Shown piece by piece: positions 1 to 8,397 of a stretch of 64,000 nucleotides of DNA. The notes below the pieces were generated by a model, which was not told where the DNA came from, did no database searches, and worked only from the letters and a program-made list of their open reading frames with translations. The stretch is from the NCBI GenBank assembly GCA_024760525.1, contig CP060499.1:3369501-3433500 (forward strand), written 5' to 3'. The stretch comes from Nitrospira sp. GTDB lineage: Bacteria; Nitrospirota; Nitrospiria; Nitrospirales; Nitrospiraceae. Within the stretch, counting starts at the first letter, position 1. Every line of letters begins with the position of its first letter. Both the position numbers and the translations under genes were made by a program.

Positions 1-783
1 GTAGCTCTCGGAGTCGCTGGGGAATTTCCCCTGTTCGACTTCTTCCTTGTACCGATTCAGCGCTTGAAGAGCATCCGCTTTAAGGTGAGCGTAGGTTTTG
101 ACGAATCTCGGGATGAAGGTATCAAAGAGACCAAGCAGATCGTAGAGCACGAGTACCTGGCCGTCGCAGTGTGGACCCGCTCCAATCCCGATGGTGGCGA
201 TCGAAAGGGCTTGGGTAATTTTCTTGGCCAACCCGACAGGCACCGCTTCCAACACGATGGCGAACGCCCCGGCCGCCTCAAGCGCTTGAGCATCTTCCAA
301 TAGTCTGGCCGCTTGATCTTCGACTTTGCCTTGGACCTTGTAGCCGCCAAGCGCATGGACCGATTGCGGGGTCATGCCTAAGTGGCCCATGACAGGAATC
401 CCAATGTTCACGATCGCCTTGACTCGATCCGCTACCGCCGCGCCTCCCTCCAGCTTCACCGCTGCGGCCCCGGCTTGCAGTAACCGGCCCGCATTGCGGA
501 CAGCCTCTTCCGTACTCACCTGGTAGGACATAAACGGCATATCGCTGATCACCAGACACTGCTGCGCGGCGCCGGCTACCAGTTTCGTATGGTACAGCAT
601 GTCCTCCATCGTGACCGTGAGCGTATTGGGTTTTCCTTGCACAACGACGCCCAGCGAATCTCCCACCAGGATCGCGCGAATCCCCGCTTGCTCCACAATG
701 CGAGCGAAGAGCGCATCGTAGGCCGTCACGACAACCACCTTCTTCTTTTCTCGTTTGTACTGCTGAAAATCGAGGATGGTCAT
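1..783 (-). CDS. panB: 3-methyl-2-oxobutanoate hydroxymethyltransferase (PanB), 3' end cut by window edge
   Basis: PanB transfers a hydroxymethyl group from 5,10-methylene-THF to alpha-ketoisovalerate, making ketopantoate, the first step of pantothenate synthesis. The frame begins with ATG at 783 and stays open for 261 codons to base 1, close to the family's usual 260-280 residues, so only a few C-terminal residues are missing. Visible family blocks are MTILDFQQYKR at the N-terminus, VTAYD, the metal/substrate block LVGDSLG, TMEDMLYH, PVMGHLGMTPQS and VLEAVP. Its start overlaps the stop of the upstream metF by one base (TGATG), so the two are translationally coupled. Sharing the C1 donor with metF and folD makes this a coherent folate-using operon. 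Confidence 0.95.
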   Translation of the reverse strand, partial: MTILDFQQYKREKKKVVVVTAYDALFARIVEQAGIRAILVGDSLGVVVQGKPNTLTVTMEDMLYHTKLVAGAAQQCLVISDMPFMSYQVSTEEAVRNAGRLLQAGAAAVKLEGGAAVADRVKAIVNIGIPVMGHLGMTPQSVHALGGYKVQGKVEDQAARLLEDAQALEAAGAFAIVLEAVPVGLAKKITQALSIATIGIGAGPHCDGQVLVLYDLLGLFDTFIPRFVKTYAHLKADALQALNRYKEEVEQGKFPSDSESY

Positions 784-1670
784 CAGTCCAATTCGGCCTT
801 GGTGATGATTTCTCCCAACCGATGTGTCGCTTTGATTGCCATGATATGGACACCGTCGCAGTGTGGCCGCACCGCCTTGATCGTCCGTACAGCGATGTCG
901 ACTCCGACATCCTCGGCTCTCTCACCGGCCGCCTTGAGTTCTTCGATCATCTCGTTTGGCACTGAGATGCCCGGAATGTTGGCGTTCATGAACTCAGCCA
1001 TCTTGTGATTGCGCAATACAAGAATACCGGCCAGGACCTTCACTTTGAACGGCCGGATCGCCTTCATAAAGCTCCCGAACTGCTCCGGATGGTACACCGC
1101 CTGGGTCTGAAAGAATTGGGCACCCGCCTTCACCTTCACTTCAAACTTGGCAAGCATAGGCCCCAGCGGATCAGCTTCAGGAGTCACAGCCGCGCCGATG
1201 GTAAACGCCGTCGAGCCATCCAGTTTATGGCCGGTCATGTCGTGCCCATTGTTCAATCCCTGCACAAGCTGCATCACTTGAACTGAATCGAGATCGTAGA
1301 CCGGTTTGGCTTCCTTGTGATCGCCGACGGTCGGGTAATCGCCGGTGAGGCACAAAATATTTCGAATCCCGAGCATATGCCCACCCATTAAATCCGACTG
1401 CATCGCAATTCGGTTGCGATCACGACAGGTCAACTGCATCACGGGATCATGCCCTAGTTCATACAGGAGGCGGCAGACCGGCAGCGAGCCGGCACGAACC
1501 ACGGCCGCCGTATTGTCCGTGACATTCACTCCGTGGACACGCCCTACTAACTGTCTGGCATTCTCGAGCACGGACGAGATGTTCGTGCCCTTGGGAGGAT
1601 TGTACTCGACCGTGACGGCGAACGTGCCTCGGTTGAGAATATCGATCAGGCGCTGTGGCTCTCGGCTCAT
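783..1670 (-). CDS. metF: methylenetetrahydrofolate reductase family protein
   Basis: This 295-residue protein is a MetF-type TIM-barrel flavoenzyme, expected to reduce 5,10-methylene-THF to 5-methyl-THF for methionine synthesis. Supporting blocks are VTVEYNPPKGTN near the N-terminus (family catalytic Glu region), HGVNVTDN, MQLTCRDRNR, NILCLTGDYP and GAQFFQTQAVY. Length matches the short bacterial MetF class without the eukaryotic regulatory domain. It lies 10 bases after folD and overlaps panB by one base, so all three probably share a transcript. The family also includes the MetF partner of acetogen-like complexes, so the electron donor cannot be assigned from sequence alone. Confidence 0.93.
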   Translation of the reverse strand: MSREPQRLIDILNRGTFAVTVEYNPPKGTNISSVLENARQLVGRVHGVNVTDNTAAVVRAGSLPVCRLLYELGHDPVMQLTCRDRNRIAMQSDLMGGHMLGIRNILCLTGDYPTVGDHKEAKPVYDLDSVQVMQLVQGLNNGHDMTGHKLDGSTAFTIGAAVTPEADPLGPMLAKFEVKVKAGAQFFQTQAVYHPEQFGSFMKAIRPFKVKVLAGILVLRNHKMAEFMNANIPGISVPNEMIEELKAAGERAEDVGVDIAVRTIKAVRPHCDGVHIMAIKATHRLGEIITKAELD

Positions 1671-1680
1671 GGCTAGCCCC

Positions 1681-2541
1681 TCATATCATTCCTGCTGCTC
1701 TCTTGGCGGACTCTACTGTATTTTCCAGCAGCATCGCGATGGTCATCGGGCCGACTCCACCCGGAACAGGGCTGATCCAACCGGCTTTCTGGCTCACAGC
1801 TTCGAAGTCGACGTCGCCGCACAATTTGCCCTCAGGTGTTTTGTTCGTACCCACGTCGATGACGACCGCTCCCTCGCGCACCATGTCGGCCGTTACAAAC
1901 TTCGCCTTTCCGATCGCGACCAACAGTAACTCTGCCTCACGGCAGACCGCAGGGAGGTCTCTTGTCTTCGAATGGCAAATCGTCACCGTCGCATTTCTCT
2001 GGAGCAGCATCAACGCCAACGGCTTTCCGACAATATTGCTTCGTCCCAGTACAACCGCCCGCTTCCCTTCAATCGTCACGCCGGCCGATTCAATCATCTT
2101 GATGACGCCTTTAGGGGTACAGGCCTCGAATACGGGATGCCCTTCCACAAGCCGGCCGAAGTTGTATGGATGAAAGCCGTCTGCATCCTTGAGCGGCGAG
2201 ACGGCTTCCAGAATGACCTTGCTGTCGATATGCTTGGGAAGCGGGAGCTGAACCAGGATTCCATGGATTTTAGGGTCAGCATTCTTTTTGTCGATCAACG
2301 CCAAGAGCTCAGCCTGCGTCGTGCTGGCCGGGAGCTTGTGATCGTCGACATGGATCCCTGCCAATTCACAAGCCTTTTGCTTATTACGAACATAGACATG
2401 CGAGGCAGGATCGTCACCGACCAAAATGGTTGCCAGCCCCGGTTTAATCGATTTCTTAGCGAACAACTCCGCGGATGCCTCCGCCAGACGGTCACGAACC
2501 TGTTGCGCGAGCGCTTTTCCATCAATCAATCGTGCGGTCAC
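1681..2541 (-). CDS. folD: bifunctional methylene-THF dehydrogenase/methenyl-THF cyclohydrolase (FolD)
   Basis: FolD interconverts 5,10-methylene-THF, 5,10-methenyl-THF and 10-formyl-THF with NADP. The 286-residue product has the usual length. It shows the catalytic YVRNKQK block (Tyr50, Lys54), the QLPLPKHID substrate block, the DGFHPYNFGRL block and the dinucleotide-binding GRSNIVGKP segment, and ends with the family's PVPGGVGPMTIAMLL. The start is a GTG at 2541 preceded by a strong purine-rich GGGAGGGGG Shine-Dalgarno. It is the first gene of the folD-metF-panB operon. Confidence 0.97.
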   Translation of the reverse strand: MTARLIDGKALAQQVRDRLAEASAELFAKKSIKPGLATILVGDDPASHVYVRNKQKACELAGIHVDDHKLPASTTQAELLALIDKKNADPKIHGILVQLPLPKHIDSKVILEAVSPLKDADGFHPYNFGRLVEGHPVFEACTPKGVIKMIESAGVTIEGKRAVVLGRSNIVGKPLALMLLQRNATVTICHSKTRDLPAVCREAELLLVAIGKAKFVTADMVREGAVVIDVGTNKTPEGKLCGDVDFEAVSQKAGWISPVPGGVGPMTIAMLLENTVESAKRAAGMI

Positions 2542-2583
2542 AGTCCCCCTCCCCTGTAGCTATTTGGCCAGCAAAATCGTTGC

Positions 2584-2613
2584 AACTTAGCAGGTGAATT
2601 TTATGCAAGTCAA
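2584..2613 (-). promoter_or_regulatory. candidate sigma70 promoter of the folD operon
   Basis: Reading the minus strand, TTGACT (2613-2608) is followed after 18 bases by TAAGTT (2589-2584), about 40 bases upstream of the folD GTG. The -35 matches at 5/6 and the -10 at only 3/6, so this is tentative. Confidence 0.35.
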
Positions 2614-2663
2614 CGCTGATTGAACGGTTGAAGGTCCGCGCGAGTAGTCAGGAATTGGGGATG

Positions 2664-2693
2664 TTGACAGTCTCTTCACACCTTCGATACGAT
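2664..2693 (+). promoter_or_regulatory. sigma70-type promoter of the NHL-protein operon
   Basis: A perfect TTGACA at 2664-2669 is followed after 18 bases by TACGAT at 2688-2693, predicting initiation near 2700. This lies inside the longest open frame of the next gene, so the upstream ATG (2628) and the ATG at 2661 would not be in the mRNA. The promoter therefore supports the TTG at 2724 as the real start. Confidence 0.55.
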
Positions 2694-2723
2694 AACTTAG
2701 ATCTAATCAGGGATATCCGCTCG

Positions 2724-3704
2724 TTGCCCTTGTATTCCTACTACCGTTTTCTCCTCCCTTGGGCATTTACTCTTGGCCTTACGCTACCGGGCGAGGCAGC
2801 CCAGATTACAGGCTTGGAATCCCCCAACAGTTTCGTCGGCGACCCCACGGCGAAAGAATATTTTATTTCCAACATTAATGGGGAGCCGGAGGCCCGAGAC
2901 AACAACGGCTTCATCACAAAGTTGAATTCCGAGGGAAAGATCATCCACCTCAAGTTCATCCAAGGCGGCGGGGCGGAACTTCTGCATGCTCCAAAGGGGA
3001 TGGCCATCGTGGGATCGATCCTTTATGTCGCGGATCTTGACCAATTGAAAGGTTTCGACAAGACAACCGGAAAACTCGTGACCACGGTCTCGTTTTCCTC
3101 TCGATCCCAGACACCGGTATCCCTGACCGACGTGACGGTTTCACCGACCGGCCTTCTGTACACCTCGGACCAAACGGCCAATTCAATCTACCGCATCAAC
3201 CCATCGGACAATTATCGAGTGGACCTGCTGATCCACGACGACCGCCTTGCCGGCCCCGCAGGAATCGCGATCCATCCGAAAACCAATCACCTCATTGCCG
3301 TGAGCTGGGACAAGGGGAAAATTCTCGAGATCACTCCGGATGGACAGCTGACTGAACTGGAGTCGAATGGATTTTTTACCAGTCGTTTCCAGAATCTGAG
3401 CGGCGTCGATTTCGATCAATGGGGCAACATGTATGTGTCGGATTTCACGAAAGGCAAGATTTGGCGCATGACCAGGGACCATCGATTCCAAGTCATTGCC
3501 GAATACCTCCCCGCCCCGGCTGATATCAGCATCGACCGAGAAAATAACCTCATACTGGTTCCCTATCACTACGTGCATGCGGCCGAGATGAATGGGCTGG
3601 AAGCCCCGTCAACGGCCAGGCCCAAGGGCGATAAACGCACACTGGCCGACTATGGGTTCATTCCTCCGCCCCCAAAGCCCGCGCCGGAAGAGATCAAAAA
3701 ATGA
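2724..3704 (+). CDS. secreted NHL/SMP-30-like beta-propeller protein
   Basis: A protein of about 326 residues with repeated beta-propeller blades. Recurrent patterns are YVADL, DVTVSPTGLLYTSDQ, IYRINPSDN, GIAIHPKTNHLIAVSWDKGKI, GVDFDQWGNMYVSDFTKGKIWRM and ISIDRENNLILVPY, which resemble NHL/gluconolactonase-like repeats. From the TTG at 2724 the N-terminus is PLYSYYRFLLPWAFTLGL followed by a GEAA/Q cleavage-like site, a convincing Sec signal, so the product should be periplasmic or exported. The TTG start is preferred because a promoter (2664-2693) lies inside the upstream extension. The C-terminus is Pro-rich (FIPPPPKPAPEE). Its stop overlaps the next start (ATGA). The ligand or enzymatic activity is not predictable. 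Confidence 0.8.
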   Translation: MPLYSYYRFLLPWAFTLGLTLPGEAAQITGLESPNSFVGDPTAKEYFISNINGEPEARDNNGFITKLNSEGKIIHLKFIQGGGAELLHAPKGMAIVGSILYVADLDQLKGFDKTTGKLVTTVSFSSRSQTPVSLTDVTVSPTGLLYTSDQTANSIYRINPSDNYRVDLLIHDDRLAGPAGIAIHPKTNHLIAVSWDKGKILEITPDGQLTELESNGFFTSRFQNLSGVDFDQWGNMYVSDFTKGKIWRMTRDHRFQVIAEYLPAPADISIDRENNLILVPYHYVHAAEMNGLEAPSTARPKGDKRTLADYGFIPPPPKPAPEEIKK

Positions 3705-4402
3705 GCTTATGTGTCTATTGCCACAATCGGAAGGGGAAGCGGGCATGTCCGGCCCTGGGAGGATCGATCTGCAGCCAGTGCTGTGGCGAGCATCGCATGA
3801 CGCGAATCTCATGTCCCCACGACTGTGCCTATCTTGACAGTGGGAGTGATTACCAGCAGAAACGGCTCGGAGTGCAATTCGCGTCCGTTCGCCGAAACTT
3901 CTATCAGGAGTTGGAGCAATCGGGGGGGCATAAAGCCGTCGGGCTCTTCAACCTGATTGAGGTCGTCACGTTCAGCTATTTTGAAGGACGGAGGGATGGG
4001 CAGGATGTCGAGGTCGTCACGGCACTGCAAACGCTCCGCCGCACACTCAGCCCACTTCACATTCCGGCTGCCCCTGCCCCGGTTTTTGCCGAGCGCCTCA
4101 AAAAAGAGTACGAGGCCTTTCACAAGCAGCATCCGGACCAGATTGCCGACTCGTCCGACGCCCTCACAATCCTGGATCGCGCCGTCCAGTTTGTCTCTTC
4201 ATTTTCAGAGAATGAGTTTCAGTCAAGCCGGTTTCTGGGAGGACTGATCGGTTACGTGAAGGTGCAGCATCCGGAAATCGCGGCGCACCTCAAGAAGCAG
4301 CATGAATCGGGACATATCCTTCTGCCGGGACAATCGTTCCTACCACCACCCGCCCCCGAAGAACATACCCATGGTCCCGACTGCCGGCATCATAGTCATT
4401 AG
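3701..4402 (+). CDS. uncharacterised Cys-rich, His-tailed putative metal-binding protein
   Basis: This 233-residue protein opens with a compact cysteine cluster (CVYCHNRKGKRACPALGG, then ICSQCCGEHR and CPHDCAYL). That is eight cysteines in the first 45 residues, arranged like a zinc ribbon found at the start of assorted bacterial hypothetical proteins. The middle (about 60-200) is predicted helical with no motif I recognise. The tail EEHTHGPDCRHHSH is strongly metal-binding in character. It is coupled by ATGA to the secreted NHL protein and followed 12 bases later by a Usp protein. No signal peptide is seen, so it should be cytoplasmic. Function unknown; metal handling or sensing is only an inference. 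Confidence 0.8.
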   Translation: MSLCVYCHNRKGKRACPALGGSICSQCCGEHRMTRISCPHDCAYLDSGSDYQQKRLGVQFASVRRNFYQELEQSGGHKAVGLFNLIEVVTFSYFEGRRDGQDVEVVTALQTLRRTLSPLHIPAAPAPVFAERLKKEYEAFHKQHPDQIADSSDALTILDRAVQFVSSFSENEFQSSRFLGGLIGYVKVQHPEIAAHLKKQHESGHILLPGQSFLPPPAPEEHTHGPDCRHHSH

Positions 4403-4414
4403 AGAGGATCGTCC

Positions 4415-5317
4415 ATGCCTCTTCCCGACTCACTCGACATCCCTATCCTTCGGAACATCTTTCATCCATCCGATTTCACCCCGGCTAGCGAAGCCGCGTT
4501 CGCGCATGCCTTGAGAACCGCCTTGATGGCTCAGGCCAATCTGACGATTCTACATGTCTCATCTGATCGGGATACGGAATGGATGGAGTTTCCCGGTGTA
4601 CGTGCAGCACTGGAACGATGGGGCCTGCTACCCATGAACAGCCGGCGATCCGATGTCGCCAAGTTGGGTATCAACGTCAAGAAAGTCCAAGCGGTCCATC
4701 CGGATCCCATTGAATCGGTCACATCCTACGTAAGGGAGCATGCGACAGATCTGATCGTGCTTGCTACTGATCAAAGTAAAGGCGGCCTTCCATGGTTCAG
4801 CAAGTCCGTGGCGGTGCCCGTTGCTCTGGAGTCACGGCAGATGACCCTCTTTATCCCGAAAGACGCAGCCGGATTCGTTTCTTCGCATGATGGGTCCATC
4901 TCGTTGACCAACATCCTGATTCCCGTCACCTCCACGCCACCTGGCCAGGCGGCACTCCAGGCCGCCGTGCGGATGGCATACCGCCTCAATTCTCCCGCCG
5001 GCGTCTTTACGGTACTACACGTCGGCGAGGAAGGAGACCTGCCCGATCTCCACTACTTCGATCTGCCCGGCTGGCGGTGGAATAGAATCACCAAGCAAGG
5101 AGATGTGGTGGACGTGATCTGTGGAACTGCGGAAGAGATCAGGGCGAATCTCATTGTCATGACGACCGAAGGACGCCATGGCTTTCTCGATGCCTTGCGG
5201 GGAAGTCATAGCGAACGGGTGCTTCACAAAGCGCCCTGCCCGCTGCTGGCGATCCCAGCAGGCGGATTTATTGCCTCGGTGTTGGAAGCTCAATCAGAAA
5301 GCCGGCTAGGATCCTGA
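4415..5317 (+). CDS. tandem universal stress protein (UspA family)
   Basis: A 300-residue protein with two Usp domains, roughly residues 8-150 and 165-285. Each begins with the family's strand plus DFTPASEAAFAHAL or ILIPVTSTPPGQAAL segment. The second ends in TTEGRHGFLDALRGSHSERV followed by APCPLLAIP, which matches the nucleotide-binding loop and last strand of ATP-binding Usps apart from a missing first glycine. The first domain has a degenerate loop (ATDQSKGGLPWF) and is probably not nucleotide-binding. It is third in the operon with the NHL and Cys-rich genes. Usp proteins act in stress or energy-status responses; the specific partner is unknown. Confidence 0.9.
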   Translation: MPLPDSLDIPILRNIFHPSDFTPASEAAFAHALRTALMAQANLTILHVSSDRDTEWMEFPGVRAALERWGLLPMNSRRSDVAKLGINVKKVQAVHPDPIESVTSYVREHATDLIVLATDQSKGGLPWFSKSVAVPVALESRQMTLFIPKDAAGFVSSHDGSISLTNILIPVTSTPPGQAALQAAVRMAYRLNSPAGVFTVLHVGEEGDLPDLHYFDLPGWRWNRITKQGDVVDVICGTAEEIRANLIVMTTEGRHGFLDALRGSHSERVLHKAPCPLLAIPAGGFIASVLEAQSESRLGS

Positions 5318-5422
5318 AGCGGGACAAGACTCTCCGCGGGACTGTCACTTCACGCCTGAGTGTAAGTAAGAAGCGGCTCCACTGTTCGAGAACAAGCACC
5401 CAATATGGGATGCCGATGGATA

Positions 5423-6028
5423 CTACTCCACAATCGTGACGGTCATTTCTACACGCTCTTTGGGATTATCCCGCTCGTCGCGCGCAACATTGACGATCTT
5501 ATCGGCCACACCGATTCCCTTGGTCACTTCGCCAAACACGGAGTACTTGCGATCCAAGAACCGCGAGTCCTCTACCACGACGAAAAACTGAGAACCGGCC
5601 GTATCCGGCTCGGCTGCTCTGGCCATGGAAACCACCCCGCGCTTATGTGGAATATCGCTGAACTCCGCCTTAACGGTATAGCCGGGGCCACCCTGACCAT
5701 AGGTATCCTTCTTGAGCGTATCCTTCGTATTCGGGTCACCGCCTTGAATCATGAAACCGGGAATGACGCGGTGAAAAATGGTCCCGTTGTAAAAGCCGGA
5801 CTTCGCCAGCTTGATAAAATTCTCCACATGTTTTGGTGCAACGTCCGAATGGAACTTGATTTCGATATCACCGAATTTCGTTTTGATGATCCCCCGCGGC
5901 CCTTTCGGGGTTTCAGCTTTTGGTGTGGTCGCCGTATCCGCGGCGATCACCGACTCGATACCTGAGACTGACAAGGCAATTCCCACCAGCACTCCCAGAC
6001 AGATTCGCCATCCTGTGCGCTTCAGCAT
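5423..6028 (-). CDS. exported cyclophilin-type peptidyl-prolyl cis-trans isomerase
   Basis: A protein of 201 residues from the ATG at 6028, which has GGAGGT six bases upstream; a longer frame to 6043 lacks such a site. The first 30 residues (MLKRTGWR, then ICLGVLVGIALSVSGIESVIAA) are a Sec signal, so the enzyme folds proteins in the periplasm. The cyclophilin active-site blocks are FHRVIPGFMIQGGDP, GGPGYTVKAEF and AGSQFFVVV. It follows rnc in the same direction, but a palindrome and about 60 bases of spacing suggest it can be transcribed separately. Confidence 0.93.
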   Translation of the reverse strand: MLKRTGWRICLGVLVGIALSVSGIESVIAADTATTPKAETPKGPRGIIKTKFGDIEIKFHSDVAPKHVENFIKLAKSGFYNGTIFHRVIPGFMIQGGDPNTKDTLKKDTYGQGGPGYTVKAEFSDIPHKRGVVSMARAAEPDTAGSQFFVVVEDSRFLDRKYSVFGEVTKGIGVADKIVNVARDERDNPKERVEMTVTIVE

Positions 6029-6053
6029 CACCAACCTCCACAACCGTTTACAT

Positions 6054-6065
6054 GACAGTACTGTC
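6054..6065. promoter_or_regulatory. perfect 12-bp palindrome upstream of the cyclophilin gene
   Basis: GACAGTACTGTC at 6054-6065 is a perfect inverted repeat, 26 bases upstream of the cyclophilin ATG and between it and rnc. The size and position fit a dimeric repressor or activator site, but no regulator can be named. Confidence 0.3.
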
Positions 6066-6087
6066 TCATCCTACCACGTGTCGCGCG

Positions 6088-6795
6088 TCAACGCGCAACT
6101 TGCTCCAGTGCTCGTTGCGCCGCCTCCTGCTCCGCTTCCTTCTTGCTGTGTCCTTGGCCAATGCCACAGACCTTGTCATTCACGTGGACTTCGACTTCAA
6201 AGAACTTGTGATGATCGGGTCCAGTTTCTCGCACAATCACATACCGAGGCAACACTTCATATCGTTTCTGGCACCACTCCTGGAAGCGAGTCTTGTAGTC
6301 ATCCCCTCCGGGCTTCGTTTGCAAAAGCTCGATGCGGCACAGCTCATCCTTCAGCACATCGATGGTGAAATCGCGACTGGCCTCAAACCCTCCGTCGAGG
6401 TAGACCGCGGCGATGACGGCTTCCAGCGCATCAGCCAGGAGTGAGGCTTTGTCCCGCCCATTCGAAAGTTCTTCACCTCGACCGAGCTGCAGGTAGGCTC
6501 CAAGATCCAGACGCCTGGCGGCATTCGCCAGCGGGCTCTCACTCACGAGCTTCGCTTTGAGTTTCGAGAGAGCGCCCTCGCTCAACTCAGGATATCGGCT
6601 GGCAAGATAATCGCTGACAATGAGCGACAAAACGGCATCCCCCAGGAATTCCAGCCGTTCATTATGTTTTCGATCCGCGTCTCGTCGTTCATTCACGTAC
6701 GATTTGTGTGTCAGCGCTTCCGTCAAGAAGGCCGAGTTCGTGAATCGATATTTGAGGAAGGCGGGAGGAGAATCGGCTGAAGAAGCCGGTGTCAT
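6088..6795 (-). CDS. rnc: ribonuclease III
   Basis: RNase III cleaves double-stranded RNA in rRNA and mRNA processing. The 235-residue protein has the catalytic domain with the signature HNERLEFLGDAVLSL and the second acidic block around LLADALEAVIAAVYLDGG. A linker leads to a C-terminal dsRNA-binding domain (DYKTRFQEWCQKR through GHSKKEAEQEAAQRAL). The order fabF-rnc downstream of acpP is a common bacterial arrangement. It starts 13 bases after the fabF stop with an ATG at 6795. Confidence 0.97.
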   Translation of the reverse strand: MTPASSADSPPAFLKYRFTNSAFLTEALTHKSYVNERRDADRKHNERLEFLGDAVLSLIVSDYLASRYPELSEGALSKLKAKLVSESPLANAARRLDLGAYLQLGRGEELSNGRDKASLLADALEAVIAAVYLDGGFEASRDFTIDVLKDELCRIELLQTKPGGDDYKTRFQEWCQKRYEVLPRYVIVRETGPDHHKFFEVEVHVNDKVCGIGQGHSKKEAEQEAAQRALEQVAR

Positions 6796-6808
6796 CGTGG
6801 CGTGCGTA

Positions 6809-8071
6809 TTAGGCGTCCAGTCTCTTGAAGATCAAACACGCATTCACCCCGCCGAATCCGAACGAGTTGGACAATGCCATCTGAATGGCAGTCGGCCGCG
6901 CTTTATTGGGGACGTAGTCCAAATCACAGGCGGGATCCGGGTTGTCGAGATTGATCGTGGGCGGGAGCACTCCGTGGAAAAGCGCCAGAATACTGAAGAC
7001 GGCTTCAATCCCGCCCGCTGCTCCCAGCAAATGACCGGTCATGGATTTGGTCGAGCTGACCGGAATGCGAAAGGCTTGTTCACCGAACACCTGTTTGATG
7101 GCCCGCGTCTCAATGGCATCGGCCATCGTCGATGTGCCATGCGCGTTGATATACCCGATCTGGTCGCGTCTGATTTTGGCGTCCTTGAGCGCCAATTCCA
7201 TGCAGCGGACGGCTCCCTCACCCTCTTCAGGCGGCGCCGTAATGTGATACGCGTCGCTGTTCATCCCATACCCGATAATTTCGCCGTAAATTCTAACCCC
7301 CCGTCGAAGGGCATGATTCAGTTCCTCGATCACCACCACGCCCGCACCCTCACCCAACACGAACCCATCCCGGTCCTTGTCGAATGGACGGCTCGCTTTG
7401 GTTGGTTCATCATTCCGGAACGACAAGGCCTTGGCCGCCGCAAATCCTGCCACGCCCAACGGAGTCACGGCCGCTTCGGCCCCCCCGGCCACCATGACAT
7501 CGGCCTCACCCCGTTGAATCAGGCGATAGGCGTCTCCGATGCAATGGTTGCCCGTGGCACATGCCGTCACCGCGCACGAGTTGGGCCCTTTGGCCCCGAT
7601 CCGAATCGCCACTTGCCCGGAAGCGAGGTTGATGATCGTCATTGGAATGAAAAACGGTGAGACCCGCCCAGGTCCCTTACCTTTGAGCACCTCATGATAA
7701 TGCTCAATCGACCCAAGCCCGCCGATCCCGGAGCCAATATAGACCCCGACCTTTGTGGCCTCCTCCGGCGTCACCTTGAGGCCGGCATCATCCACAGCCA
7801 GCTGGGCGGCGCCCACCGCATAGTGGATGAACGCATCCATCTTCTTGATCTCTTTTTTCTCGATGAACCGAGCAGGGTCAAAATCTTTGACCTCACCGGC
7901 AATCTGAGCGTCATATCCCGTCGGATCAAACTTGGTGATTCGGCCGATCCCGGACTCGCCGGCACAGAGCGCTTTCCAGGTCTTGTCGACACCCGTGCCT
8001 AATGGAGTGACCAGTCCCAAACCGGTGACCACCACACGCCGTGTGCCCGGATCAGACGTTCCTTGAGACAT
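6809..8071 (-). CDS. fabF: 3-oxoacyl-[acyl-carrier-protein] synthase II
   Basis: KAS II elongates acyl-ACP with malonyl-ACP. The 420-residue product shows the Cys-His-His triad in the blocks VTACATGNHC, INAHGTSTMADAIE and MTGHLLGAAGGIEA, and the C-terminal NSFGFGGVNACLIF. The start ATG is only two bases past the acpP stop, so translation is coupled to its carrier protein. Length is typical (about 410-420). Confidence 0.98.
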   Translation of the reverse strand: MSQGTSDPGTRRVVVTGLGLVTPLGTGVDKTWKALCAGESGIGRITKFDPTGYDAQIAGEVKDFDPARFIEKKEIKKMDAFIHYAVGAAQLAVDDAGLKVTPEEATKVGVYIGSGIGGLGSIEHYHEVLKGKGPGRVSPFFIPMTIINLASGQVAIRIGAKGPNSCAVTACATGNHCIGDAYRLIQRGEADVMVAGGAEAAVTPLGVAGFAAAKALSFRNDEPTKASRPFDKDRDGFVLGEGAGVVVIEELNHALRRGVRIYGEIIGYGMNSDAYHITAPPEEGEGAVRCMELALKDAKIRRDQIGYINAHGTSTMADAIETRAIKQVFGEQAFRIPVSSTKSMTGHLLGAAGGIEAVFSILALFHGVLPPTINLDNPDPACDLDYVPNKARPTAIQMALSNSFGFGGVNACLIFKRLDA

Positions 8072-8073
8072 GC

Positions 8074-8307
8074 CTATGACTTTTCCTTGATGTAGTCCAA
8101 TGCCTTCCCAACGGTCAGAATCTTCTCCGCATCCTCATCGGGGATTTCGATCGAGAATTCTTCTTCGAGTGCCATCACAAGCTCGACGGTATCGAGCGAA
8201 TCCGCCCCAAGGTCTTCAACGAAGGAGGCCTCCGGTGTCACCTCGTCTTCCTCCACACCGAGCTGCTCAGCAATAATTTTCTTCACGCGCTCTTCAACTG
8301 TTGCCAT
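8074..8307 (-). CDS. acpP: acyl carrier protein
   Basis: A 77-residue acidic helical protein that carries growing acyl chains on 4'-phosphopantetheine. The attachment serine is Ser37 in EDLGADSLDTVELVMALEE. The ATG at 8307 (MATVEERVKK) is chosen over the longer frame from 8331 because a strong GGAGGT lies just upstream and the product then has canonical length. It sits between fabG and fabF. Confidence 0.98.
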   Translation of the reverse strand: MATVEERVKKIIAEQLGVEEDEVTPEASFVEDLGADSLDTVELVMALEEEFSIEIPDEDAEKILTVGKALDYIKEKS

Positions 8308-8397
8308 CGCTATGCCTACCTCCTTCCCCAATGTGACTCCCTCTGCACCGCCACATGGGGATCTGTGACGGCTATACGTCCAAGAAATTCGACGCGT

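Noticed and set aside
278..925. A 215-codon minus-strand frame overlapping panB and metF
   Set aside because: The panB frame through the same bases matches the family end to end; this frame is low-complexity and off-phase.
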